From Lachnospiraceae bacterium V9D3004 (GTDB taxonomy: Bacteria; Bacillota; Clostridia; Lachnospirales; Lachnospiraceae), in NCBI GenBank assembly GCA_000621985.1, contig JHWW01000009.1:89051-153050 (forward strand): a DNA stretch of 64,000 bases, given 5' to 3'. The number at the start of each line of letters is the position of its first letter. Positions within the stretch are counted from its first letter, which is position 1. The notes below the pieces were generated by a model. The model was not told the origin of the DNA. It made no database searches and was given only the letters and a program-made list of their open reading frames with translations. Below, piece after piece: positions 1 through 7,671 of the stretch. A program made the position numbers and the translations under genes.

Positions 1-170
1 ATGCCTGCCCATGTTCCGGCGCTTCCTCCGATAGCGCTCACAATAAATAATGTCTTCTCCGGAATCCGCCATCTGTTCTTTTTTGCGCGATGCTTATCAA
101 GTCCCATAATAATAATTCCAACTATGTTCATTATAAGAAGATAAACTGCCAATATCTGGTAAATATCCAT
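1..170 (-). CDS. DUF1294 family small membrane protein (3' part outside window)
   Basis: The visible 56 residues begin with an ATG preceded by an AGGAA ribosome binding site. They show one hydrophobic helix, then the DKHRAKKNRWRIPEKTL stretch and a GGSAGTWAG turn that are characteristic of DUF1294 membrane proteins (usually about 90 residues, two to three helices). The function of the family is unknown. The remainder of the gene lies left of position 1. The family assignment rests on this motif only. Confidence 0.75.
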   Translation of the reverse strand, partial: MDIYQILAVYLLIMNIVGIIIMGLDKHRAKKNRWRIPEKTLFIVSAIGGSAGTWAG

Positions 171-309
171 ATCTAAATTCCTTTCATGTTATGTTAAATT
201 CTTCAAGCAAAAGTTCATATACATATTCATGCTTGTATTACGATATGTATCTTGCTGTCTATATATGACAAACATGATATATATACAGTCAACGGTTTTA
301 ATGAAATAA

Positions 310-330
310 CCCCGTGGCAAAGCCACGGGG
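310..330 (-). terminator. Hairpin downstream of tRNA-Pro
   Basis: A perfect 9-bp stem (CCCCGTGGC with GCCACGGGG) closes a 3-base loop. Read on the minus strand it lies about 55 bases after the tRNA and is followed by a T-rich stretch (TTATTTCATT). It probably ends the tRNA transcript. The T-run is interrupted, so the call is moderate. Confidence 0.5.
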
Positions 331-385
331 CGTATATAGCTTGGGTTAAAGCCTGCCCCAAAGGGGCGCATTTTCTACAAAATAA

Positions 386-460
386 TCGGGATGACAGGAT
401 TCGAACCTGCGACCTCTCGGCCCCCAGCCGAACGCTCTAGCCAAACTGAGCCACATCCCG
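386..460 (-). tRNA. tRNA-Pro (anticodon GGG)
   Basis: The minus strand folds as a full cloverleaf: acceptor CGGGATG/CATCCCG with discriminator A, D-stem GCTC/GAGC, anticodon stem TTCGG/CCGAG around the loop CTGGGGG (anticodon GGG), T-arm GCAGG-TTCGAAT-CCTGT. It decodes CCC and CCU proline codons. The 3' CCA is not encoded. Confidence 0.97.
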
Positions 461-463
461 ATG

Positions 464-482
464 AAAAGGCTTTAAGCCTTTT
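464..482. terminator. Short bidirectional hairpin between tRNA-Pro and the transglutaminase gene
   Basis: AAAAGGC and GCCTTTT form a 7-bp stem around TTTAA. It lies 57 bases beyond the stop of the transglutaminase gene and just upstream of the tRNA, so it may separate the two transcription units. The stem is short and A/U-rich at its base. Confidence 0.4.
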
Positions 483-538
483 GACAAAAAACATTATACA
501 CGTTTTCTGTAATAAAGTCTACAAAAATATTAAAATGT

Positions 539-2653
539 TTATTTCACAATTATCTTTAACTTTTGGGTTATGCCCGAAGACTGCAGTTTTATCGTAAAAC
601 TGCCCTTCTTTTTACCTGTGATCTTAATCTTATTACTCTTGAAGACGATCTTTGCTTTCTTCTTCGTCCCCGAAGTGATCCCGGTGATCTTTACGGTTCC
701 TGTCACATTAACAGTCTTAACCTTTAGTACAACTGTTTTTTTCTTCTTGACTGTAACGCTTTTAACGGATCTGTTATTCTTATATATCGTTATTGAAGCT
801 TTCTTTACAGCAGAAGCCTGAGACGATCCTGACGGATCGGCAACTGTTCCCGTTGAAGAATCGGTTGATCCTGTAACTGTATCTGGAGCTGAAGCAGACT
901 TCTTCGCTGCCGCAGTGGGAAGCACAACATTTCCGCTTATAGGAGAAGCTGTGGGTACATCATTTCCATTCGAAGGAGTTGTTGTCGGATCGGTTTCCAG
1001 AGTTGAAGGATCAACTGTCGGCTCTGTGGTAGGAACTGAAGGCACGGTTGTTGTATCCGGGTCGTCCTCCAGCTGCGATGTTGAAACCGGAGTCCCTGTG
1101 GGCGCTGCAGTCGGTCCGTCTGTCACATCCGGTGATGCTGACGGCGAAGCGGATGCATCCGGTGTCTGCGTATTCATAGGTTCACTTGAGTAACCGGGGT
1201 CAGGCGATTCAATAACACCCAGTTTCACAAAACAACTCAATATCCTCTCACCGATAATATTCGTACCGGTATATGCGTATCTTATCTTACCCGAACGGTC
1301 AATTATCACGGTTAACGGAATCGTTAAATCACCGTTGGCATTCTTTGCTCCTGCTGCTTCTGCCATGGAAAACATCGTCTGATTCGCCCTACCGCTTGAA
1401 TCGTAACATGCGATTATCTTTGATGATATTCCCGCCAGTGAAGAAGACACAAGCTGAGCGGGATTGGTATATACATCGACGCCGATCAGCCTTATATCAC
1501 TGACATCATCTATATCCTTATCTACAATACTCTGGAACATTGTCTTTACTCCCTGGGATCTCATATCTCCCATTATGATAAGACTGTATTGTGATGAAGA
1601 ACCTGTAACCGTATTCCCGCCGGGAGTCTTAAAACTGTAGTTCGGCGCACTTACATTAAGCATCTTGTCATTGTAATACGACAGCTCATAAATCGGATAT
1701 CTGCCCGTGAATTCTTCGGTAAGATATTTGTCATCACGTTTATGGTTGATGAATGCTTCTTCCGACAGCAAAAAATAATCATATACGGGAGATGTTCCTG
1801 TCATTCTCGTTGAATCCCATGTGAAATCGATATTAAAATACTTATCTCCGACTTTTACGATGTTCCATGCATGAGGTCCTCCGTTACCTTCTCCGGATAT
1901 TATCCTGCAATCAATTCCAAGTTCATTCAGGAGTCTGTATGCAAGAAGAGAATATCCCTGACACACGGCAGAGCCCTCTATGAGTGCATGATATGCATCA
2001 TATTTGCTGTAGGTCTTGTCATAGGTCACATGTGTTACAATATAATCATGAACGTATTTTATAATATCAATAGTTGTATAACCGGTGAAATCCCATAATG
2101 CCAAAAGCTCATTAACTTTCTCCGTAACCAGATCCTCCTGTTCTTTTGTTGTATGATATGAAAGAACAAAATCCGCGCTTATGGAATCATCGGTATAAGT
2201 GATGTTAAAACTATAACCCGAAAAAGAATAACTGATATAATCACCATCATCGGGAGTAAAATCATATTCTCCGTTGTACGCTTCATTAACAGCATTTGAT
2301 ATAAACTGCTTTGCAGTCGTTCCCGAATAACTGCCCACATATAATATTGATACATTCTGTATCCTTGACTGCATGCAGCTCCTCAGATATTCTACGATGG
2401 CATCATAAGAAGTAAGACGCTTAGTTCCCGATTCGGGTGCACCAAACTTCTTTGATTCGACATGTTCTTCATCAGCGGAATATGCGCTGTATATAGGATT
2501 TACATAAGATTCGCTTGCATATCTTACTATCCCGGAGTCATCATTTACAGCGGATACCACACCCGGAGCTGACATTTCTACGAATAAAACAGCCGCTATC
2601 AGTATTAATACCACAAAATGTCTTATCAGTTTCTTCTTATCATGTCCTGCCAT
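539..2653 (-). CDS. Secreted transglutaminase-like protein with a redoxin-like domain and lysine-rich Ig-like tail
   Basis: This 704-residue protein starts with a signal peptide or anchor (residues 12-35). A transglutaminase-like cysteine protease domain follows (about 190-300) with a visible triad: Cys231 (SAVCQGYS), His261 (GPHAWN) and Asp276 (NIDFTWD). Residues about 350-490 resemble a TlpA/redoxin fold (a strand reading SLIIMGDM and later TVIIDRSGKIRYAYTG), but the CxxC active site is absent. A Pro/Thr/Ser/Ala linker (490-620) leads to a very lysine-rich C-terminal Ig-like domain. It is probably displayed on the cell surface. Substrate unknown; members of this superfamily act as proteases, amidases or cross-linkers. 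The ATG is preceded by GGAGG at an 8-base spacing. The gene stands alone. Confidence 0.8.
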   Translation of the reverse strand: MAGHDKKKLIRHFVVLILIAAVLFVEMSAPGVVSAVNDDSGIVRYASESYVNPIYSAYSADEEHVESKKFGAPESGTKRLTSYDAIVEYLRSCMQSRIQNVSILYVGSYSGTTAKQFISNAVNEAYNGEYDFTPDDGDYISYSFSGYSFNITYTDDSISADFVLSYHTTKEQEDLVTEKVNELLALWDFTGYTTIDIIKYVHDYIVTHVTYDKTYSKYDAYHALIEGSAVCQGYSLLAYRLLNELGIDCRIISGEGNGGPHAWNIVKVGDKYFNIDFTWDSTRMTGTSPVYDYFLLSEEAFINHKRDDKYLTEEFTGRYPIYELSYYNDKMLNVSAPNYSFKTPGGNTVTGSSSQYSLIIMGDMRSQGVKTMFQSIVDKDIDDVSDIRLIGVDVYTNPAQLVSSSLAGISSKIIACYDSSGRANQTMFSMAEAAGAKNANGDLTIPLTVIIDRSGKIRYAYTGTNIIGERILSCFVKLGVIESPDPGYSSEPMNTQTPDASASPSASPDVTDGPTAAPTGTPVSTSQLEDDPDTTTVPSVPTTEPTVDPSTLETDPTTTPSNGNDVPTASPISGNVVLPTAAAKKSASAPDTVTGSTDSSTGTVADPSGSSQASAVKKASITIYKNNRSVKSVTVKKKKTVVLKVKTVNVTGTVKITGITSGTKKKAKIVFKSNKIKITGKKKGSFTIKLQSSGITQKLKIIVK

Positions 2654-2790
2654 ACCAATAACCTCCGTTTTTAATCAGACACATCAAAACAGATCAATAA
2701 TACACACTTTTCCTAACGTCATATCGCCAAGTCTTTGCAGATGCAATGATCGGTTCTACTACATGGTAACACCCGAACAACCTGGGCTTT

Positions 2791-4017
2791 TTACAGTTCG
2801 ACTCCGTTCTTCTTAAGAAGTTCCCTTGCGGATTCAAGCGAATCGATTCCTGTAAGATTCTTGATCGGAGCAAACTCTTTCTCTCTGTCTACCTCATATG
2901 ACAGACAGTCCTTAAGAAGATGTATGAGATCAAGAACAAGCATCTCGAATTTGTAACCGTTAGGTTCTTCAGGCTTTACCTTGTTGCCGTTCTCATCAAT
3001 GTGAGGTATCTTCTTCTTTGCCGCATGAACAGGCAGTCTGTCATTCATGATCCTGTTAAGCTCGTCTATTCTGAACAGATAATTAAGTATTACGCCAAAG
3101 TTGTATAACGGCTCACCCTTATCATTCTTTGAATACATGAGCTCGTCTGTCATTTCATAATATTCAACTATGGACGGCTTACCGTCTTCAAGACAGAGCA
3201 CGCCGACCTTCTCTTCAGGATATGCCTTGCTTACGACTTTGGCACCGCCTACGCAGCCTGATTCGATAACTGCACCGAGGAAACACGGATCTGCGATCCT
3301 TTGCAATACATTGTCCACTGCGAATACATTGAGCCATTCAACGCCAAGTCCGGTGAATGTCTCTCTGAGTCCCGCATTTACAAATGATGTGTACCATCCG
3401 CCGTTACCGTTCGGTGACATTGCGGGCTTACTCTTTTCGGCAAGATATACCCTGCCTTCCATATCCGTTGCCGGCGCCATATCCTGAACGAAGAAGAATA
3501 CATAATCTCCGTTATATCCAAAATAATCGTGTTCCTTAAAGAATGCCACTGTATCGTCATGGTTAATGTCACTTGTCATTACTGCAAGCGGCACCCATGC
3601 ATCGGCCTTTTTCACAACTTCCATCAGATTATTGATAAGGCACTCAAATATATAGAGCTCTTTTGTGATCCCGACGTTAAATGTTCCCTTGGGCTTATCA
3701 TAACCAAGCCTCGTACCCTGTCCGCCGGCAAGAAGAATAGTGCCTTCTTTGCACTGCTTTATGGCTTCGATACCGGTCTTTTCATATTCGTCATGCTTTG
3801 CTTCTATCTCTGACAGCCTCACGGCATCAAGAGGTTCAAGCACTCCTCTTTTTTGCTCAAGCTCCGGATCTTTCAGTATATCGGTAAGTGAAAAATCAAT
3901 CCTTGATATATTGTTAAGCAACTCTTCTTTTCCGCTTTCATCAAGCTCATCATAATATCTCAACAGCTGTGTCTGATTCTTTTCTTTTAACAAACTTTCT
4001 ATCTCATTATAATTCAT
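2791..4017 (-). CDS. UDPGP-type UDP-sugar pyrophosphorylase (UDP-GlcNAc pyrophosphorylase-like)
   Basis: 408 residues. The uridylyltransferase motif LAGGQGTRLG (96-105) followed by PKGTFN is the nucleotide-binding signature of eukaryote-type UDP-GlcNAc/UDPGP pyrophosphorylases, which make UDP-sugars from UTP and sugar 1-phosphate. Later conserved pieces include the FVNAGL and NVFAVDNVLQR regions that position the sugar and metal. It is distinct from GlmU and lacks a left-handed helix acetyltransferase domain. The exact sugar (GlcNAc, glucose or galactose) cannot be read from sequence. Start ATG has AAGGAGA at a 6-base spacing. It is the first of a series of minus-strand core genes and probably feeds wall or exopolysaccharide synthesis. 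Confidence 0.88.
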   Translation of the reverse strand: MNYNEIESLLKEKNQTQLLRYYDELDESGKEELLNNISRIDFSLTDILKDPELEQKRGVLEPLDAVRLSEIEAKHDEYEKTGIEAIKQCKEGTILLAGGQGTRLGYDKPKGTFNVGITKELYIFECLINNLMEVVKKADAWVPLAVMTSDINHDDTVAFFKEHDYFGYNGDYVFFFVQDMAPATDMEGRVYLAEKSKPAMSPNGNGGWYTSFVNAGLRETFTGLGVEWLNVFAVDNVLQRIADPCFLGAVIESGCVGGAKVVSKAYPEEKVGVLCLEDGKPSIVEYYEMTDELMYSKNDKGEPLYNFGVILNYLFRIDELNRIMNDRLPVHAAKKKIPHIDENGNKVKPEEPNGYKFEMLVLDLIHLLKDCLSYEVDREKEFAPIKNLTGIDSLESARELLKKNGVEL

Positions 4018-4065
4018 GACTGTTCTCCTTTAATCCTGATTTCCGTCTGTTATCCCGGAATATTA

Positions 4066-4755
4066 TCACATTACTTCTTCAATGCCTATAACATGGCCTT
4101 CTCTGTTCATAACTCTTGTCATGTAATCCTGAATACTAGTAAGTCTTGTATCAAATTCCATACCGCCGTTTAGTGCCGGCACACTGTGCACATCCGAACC
4201 GCTTGTCATGGGAACTCCGAGATTCTTCGCATAATCATAAGCCTGTTTGTTGTATATGGGATCAATAGCATTATTGCCTCTGTTGATAACTTCGACCGCA
4301 TCCATGAATTTGGGAACAAGTCTTACTTCCTGTATATACCATGCCTCCCTGAACGGATGAGCGTGAACCACCCAGCCTCCGTCAGCTTTTACATGCTTAT
4401 ACTGCTCCTCCATACTCCATGACAGGATATCGCTGTTTGCCAGAAGCCAGTCTTTTCCAAGTCCGTAAATAAGAAAATCCGTCCCCTGAAAACCCGACTC
4501 AATTCCAAAGAACACGTCCATACCGAGCTTGTCGCCCTCCTTCTTGGCATTCTCATAACCAAGACAGTACAGATTCACGCGCTCTTCCCACGGAAGATCT
4601 TCCGGCACTGTGGTATTGCCGTTAAAGAAATGATCAGTTACTATGATACCGGCATATCCTGCCTCATAATAACTTCTTACCTGTTCAGCTCCTGTTGCGA
4701 TTGCACACCTGCTTCCTTCTTTCGTATGAAGGTGTGTCTCATACTTGTAACCCAT
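4066..4755 (-). CDS. PHP-domain metal-dependent hydrolase
   Basis: 229 residues form a single PHP domain. Metal ligands are visible: HLHT near the N-terminus (His8, His10), TDHF after strand 2, IESGF, VVHAHPFRE in the middle and GSDVHS near residue 195. PHP proteins hydrolyse phosphoesters by a di- or trinuclear metal centre; examples are histidinol phosphatase and DNA polymerase-associated phosphatases. Here there is no accompanying histidine or polymerase gene, so the substrate is open. It is a stand-alone short family member. Confidence 0.85.
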   Translation of the reverse strand: MGYKYETHLHTKEGSRCAIATGAEQVRSYYEAGYAGIIVTDHFFNGNTTVPEDLPWEERVNLYCLGYENAKKEGDKLGMDVFFGIESGFQGTDFLIYGLGKDWLLANSDILSWSMEEQYKHVKADGGWVVHAHPFREAWYIQEVRLVPKFMDAVEVINRGNNAIDPIYNKQAYDYAKNLGVPMTSGSDVHSVPALNGGMEFDTRLTSIQDYMTRVMNREGHVIGIEEVM

Positions 4756-4808
4756 AATTTTTTACTCTCCTGTTTCTGTTTCATTATATCTGTTCAAATT
4801 AGTCAGCA

Positions 4809-6038
4809 TTATGTCAAAATCCTCATAATGTCATACTCTCCGAGTTCTTCACCGACATCTATGTATATCTTCATGTTCGGATGCGGACAGCTTTCAATGT
4901 CCTCTCCTTCATCATTAACCATTCTCTTAACCTTTACTTCCGATATCTCTCCGGAAGGTTTCATTATCTCGATCACATCACCGACGTTAAACTTATTTTT
5001 CTGTATGAATCCGTATAATCCCTCATCATTTTTCCCGTGAATGATCCCAAGAAATGTATATTCCTTAACGTATGTGTTGGAATCGTATATCTGCGTCTCA
5101 TGGGTAGGTTTGCCGTAAAAGAACCCGGTTGTAAACTGGCGGTACACGCCCTTTTTCACTTCAGACAGATAGTAATCTATCCTGCTGTTATACAATTCCT
5201 CACTCTCAAAATAATCGTCTATTGCCTGCCTGTAAGCCCTTGCCACCGTGGCGACATACAGTGCGGTCTTCATTCTTCCTTCAACCTTGTAACTGTTAAT
5301 TCCTGATTTAACAAGATCCGGAATGTGCTCTATCATGCACAGATCCTTTGAATTGAATATATATGTTCCTCTCTCATTTTCAAAGACGGGAAGATATTCG
5401 CCGGGGCGTTTCTCCTCCATTATGTAGTACTTCCATCTGCAGGGATGCGTGCATGCTCCGAGATTGGCATCACGTCCCGTAAAATAATTACTTAACAGGC
5501 ATCTGCCCGAATAAGATATACACATTGCGCCGTGTATGAATGTCTCTATCTCAAGGTCATCGGGAATATTATCCCTGATCTCCCCGATCTCTTCAATGGA
5601 TAATTCCCTTGCAGTAACAACCCTCTTTGCACCAAGCTTATGCCAGAACTTAAATGTATCATAATTCACATTATTGCTCTGTGTACTTATATGTACCTCA
5701 ATGTCCGGACATATCTCTCTTGCCAGCATGAACACACCGGGATCAGATATGATAAGCGCGTCAGGCTTGATCGTATTAAGTTCCACAAAGTAATCCTTCA
5801 CACCGGAAAGATCACTGTTGTGTGCGGTGATATTGGCAGTAACATATACTTTCTTTCCATATTCGTGGGCGAATTCCACTCCTTCTTTCATGTCTTCTAG
5901 CGAAAAATTCTTTGCTCCTGCCCTCAGTCCGTACATATCTCCACCGATATATACGGCATCTGCCCCATATAAAACGGCTATCTTCAATAATTCAAGACTT
6001 CCCGCAGGGATCAGCAATTCCGGTTTTTCATTTTTCAT
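4809..6038 (-). CDS. U32 family protein, probable tRNA uridine-34 hydroxylase (TrhP-like)
   Basis: 409 residues with the U32 signature ETFIHGAMCISYSGRCLLS and the following SNYFTGRDANLGACTHPCRWKY cysteine-rich segment, whose cysteines bind a cofactor in the family. U32 proteins were named as peptidases, but TrhP (YegQ, YrrN/O) proteins work in prephenate-dependent hydroxylation of tRNA uridine-34 to ho5U. The C-terminal domain (about 330-409) is the usual beta-barrel. The next gene downstream is a TrmR-like methyltransferase that would act on the product, as in the B. subtilis yrrMNO locus, which supports the tRNA role. Only one U32 gene is present here, where B. subtilis has two. Start ATG follows AAAGGAG. 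Confidence 0.88.
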   Translation of the reverse strand: MKNEKPELLIPAGSLELLKIAVLYGADAVYIGGDMYGLRAGAKNFSLEDMKEGVEFAHEYGKKVYVTANITAHNSDLSGVKDYFVELNTIKPDALIISDPGVFMLAREICPDIEVHISTQSNNVNYDTFKFWHKLGAKRVVTARELSIEEIGEIRDNIPDDLEIETFIHGAMCISYSGRCLLSNYFTGRDANLGACTHPCRWKYYIMEEKRPGEYLPVFENERGTYIFNSKDLCMIEHIPDLVKSGINSYKVEGRMKTALYVATVARAYRQAIDDYFESEELYNSRIDYYLSEVKKGVYRQFTTGFFYGKPTHETQIYDSNTYVKEYTFLGIIHGKNDEGLYGFIQKNKFNVGDVIEIMKPSGEISEVKVKRMVNDEGEDIESCPHPNMKIYIDVGEELGEYDIMRILT

Positions 6039-6051
6039 ATATCGGCTCCTT

Positions 6052-6720
6052 TCATTGTCTCACACTTACCGCCATTCCGTCTCCCACCGGAAGCACTATT
6101 GTATTCCACTTATCCGAATGGGTTATATCATATAAAAATTCTCTCATCCTTGAATGTATGGTCCTGTCTCTTCTGTTAACGGCATATCGCGATTCAAGAA
6201 GCATTCCCTCCTGTAATACGTTATCGATGATAACTGTTGCGCCGGGCAGTGTAAGATCATATATCTTTTTCATATATACCGGATACTGCGCTTTCGCGGC
6301 ATCCACAAACACAAGATCATAAGTCTTATGTTCATCTGTCAGCTTATCAAGCACTTCCGCAGCATCACCTTCAAGAAGAGTGATACGACCCGAAGGGTCA
6401 TATTTTCCGATATTCTCCTTTGCTTCGGCAATTCTTGCGGGAACTTTTTCTATCGTATCGATTGTTACATCCGGGCTGCATAAAGCCATGTACAGAGCGG
6501 AATAACCTACCGCGGTACCGATCTCAAGAATCCTTGATATCCTGTCTTTCTTAATAATAAACCTCAAAAGCTCACCGGTCTGTCTTCGCATAACAGGAAC
6601 ATGCTCCGACAGAGCATGTTCAAAGAGACGTTCCATATATTCGGGCATAACAGGCGACAATGTATCGAGATATACTTCCATGCGCTCATCTGTTACGCTG
6701 CCGTTGTATCTGTAATTCAT
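6052..6720 (-). CDS. trmR: SAM-dependent O-methyltransferase, probable tRNA 5-hydroxyuridine methyltransferase (TrmR/YrrM)
   Basis: 222 residues of class I Rossmann methyltransferase, group O-MT family 3. The SAM motif reads ILEIGTAVGYSALYMA; an acidic metal-binding stretch (FVDAAKAQYP) and VIIDNVLQEG follow, as in catechol-type O-methyltransferases. In Firmicutes the member next to U32 genes (TrmR) converts ho5U34 to mo5U34 in tRNA. The adjacent U32 gene 13 bases downstream makes this assignment likely, though it rests on context. The start overlaps the stop of the MltG-like gene by 4 bases, so the two are translationally coupled. Confidence 0.85.
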   Translation of the reverse strand: MNYRYNGSVTDERMEVYLDTLSPVMPEYMERLFEHALSEHVPVMRRQTGELLRFIIKKDRISRILEIGTAVGYSALYMALCSPDVTIDTIEKVPARIAEAKENIGKYDPSGRITLLEGDAAEVLDKLTDEHKTYDLVFVDAAKAQYPVYMKKIYDLTLPGATVIIDNVLQEGMLLESRYAVNRRDRTIHSRMREFLYDITHSDKWNTIVLPVGDGMAVSVRQ

Positions 6721-7265
6721 TTTTGTTCTCCCGAATCCTTTCCGGACTCTTTTCCGGAATCCTTTCCTGCATTATTCGTTCCTGCTGCGGAAACCCCGGG
6801 CAAAACCGTTTCCTCTTTGTCTTTATCACTTCCGGTAAGCACCGACATGATCTCGGCATAAGTCATGCTTGTATTGAGCTCGTAGCTTCCCGGCTTTATA
6901 TGCTCGCCACCTTTTCCCGAAGCGGTAAGCTGAGCTCTTATATAAAATGAGTACCGGTTGACAACAAGCTTTGCTCTCTCAAGTCTGGTTGCAACCTGCA
7001 TATTCGATTCATTTTCACCGACAACAAAATCAACATCAACTCCGGGAGCTTCCTGTACTCTTACCTCTCCGAATACCTGATATGAGAAATCATATACAAC
7101 ATCACACAGCTTGGTAATACCAATGATTACCAAAGTATAAAATATAACGCTGAGCACGATTCCCATAAATACTTTGGCAATACCAAGCATGGTTCTGGTC
7201 GCTTTTTTCTCTTTAGCCTTGTTGTCTTTAGCTTTATTATCTTCAGCTTTTTTATCCTGTGCCAT
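6717..7265 (-). CDS. MltG/YceG-like membrane protein lacking the lytic domain
   Basis: 182 residues. A charged Lys/Asp/Ala-rich cytoplasmic N-terminus (1-25) is followed by one membrane helix (about 26-52) and a small extracellular domain (73-145) that matches the LysM-like N-terminal module of MltG (VVGENESNMQVATRLERA, then LVVNRYSFYIRAQ, PGSYELNTSMTYAEIMSVL). The catalytic transglycosylase domain with its glutamate, about 200 residues in normal MltG, is absent; a Gly/Ser/Lys-rich tail follows instead. It may bind glycan without cutting it. Short versions of this kind are often mis-annotated as full MltG. It is co-transcribed with the O-methyltransferase. Confidence 0.7.
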   Translation of the reverse strand: MAQDKKAEDNKAKDNKAKEKKATRTMLGIAKVFMGIVLSVIFYTLVIIGITKLCDVVYDFSYQVFGEVRVQEAPGVDVDFVVGENESNMQVATRLERAKLVVNRYSFYIRAQLTASGKGGEHIKPGSYELNTSMTYAEIMSVLTGSDKDKEETVLPGVSAAGTNNAGKDSGKESGKDSGEQK

Positions 7266-7294
7266 ATGAATCAGGCCTCCATCACATTACTTAG

Positions 7295-7636
7295 TTACCC
7301 GAGAAAATCAAGGTCCATATCTACCAGATTATATATCTTTTCTTTTATCTTCCACAACAATGTACACAGCTCATCTTCCGTCGCAAGAAAATCTCTGGCC
7401 ACGTCATGTTGATATATATCACGATATTTTTCTGTCATCTCCTGGCCGTAGTTGACCCATTCGTCAGCAGACATCGACATCAGCTTCATGTTCTCGATCC
7501 TGTATTCGTTAACCCTGTTGTATAATGTCTCATGCTTCTTAAGCTCCTCAAGCTGAGATAGATATCTGTTATATACCTCGGAATCTTTGAGGGCTTCCGC
7601 CAGTTCTTCCGCTTTTGATATTATAAGCTTATCCAC
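7295..7636 (-). CDS. YlbF/YmcA family regulator
   Basis: 113 residues, entirely helical, matching the YlbF/Com_YlbF family. B. subtilis members form the Y-complex that directs RNase Y mRNA cleavage and biofilm and competence decisions. The cysteines that bind the iron-sulfur clusters in B. subtilis YlbF/YmcA are not evident here (one Cys near residue 87), so function may differ. The likely start is a GTG. It lies just downstream of RNase J, so a link to RNA turnover is plausible. Confidence 0.75.
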   Translation of the reverse strand: MDKLIISKAEELAEALKDSEVYNRYLSQLEELKKHETLYNRVNEYRIENMKLMSMSADEWVNYGQEMTEKYRDIYQHDVARDFLATEDELCTLLWKIKEKIYNLVDMDLDFLG

Positions 7637-7671
7637 CCTGCTTCACCTCGCTTCATACTCATTGGGGGGTA

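Noticed and set aside
570..1193. Plus-strand open frames opposite the transglutaminase gene
   Set aside because: They are antisense shadows of the Lys-rich and Pro/Thr-rich coding segments (poly-Phe and Val/Gly-rich translations) with no start signals.
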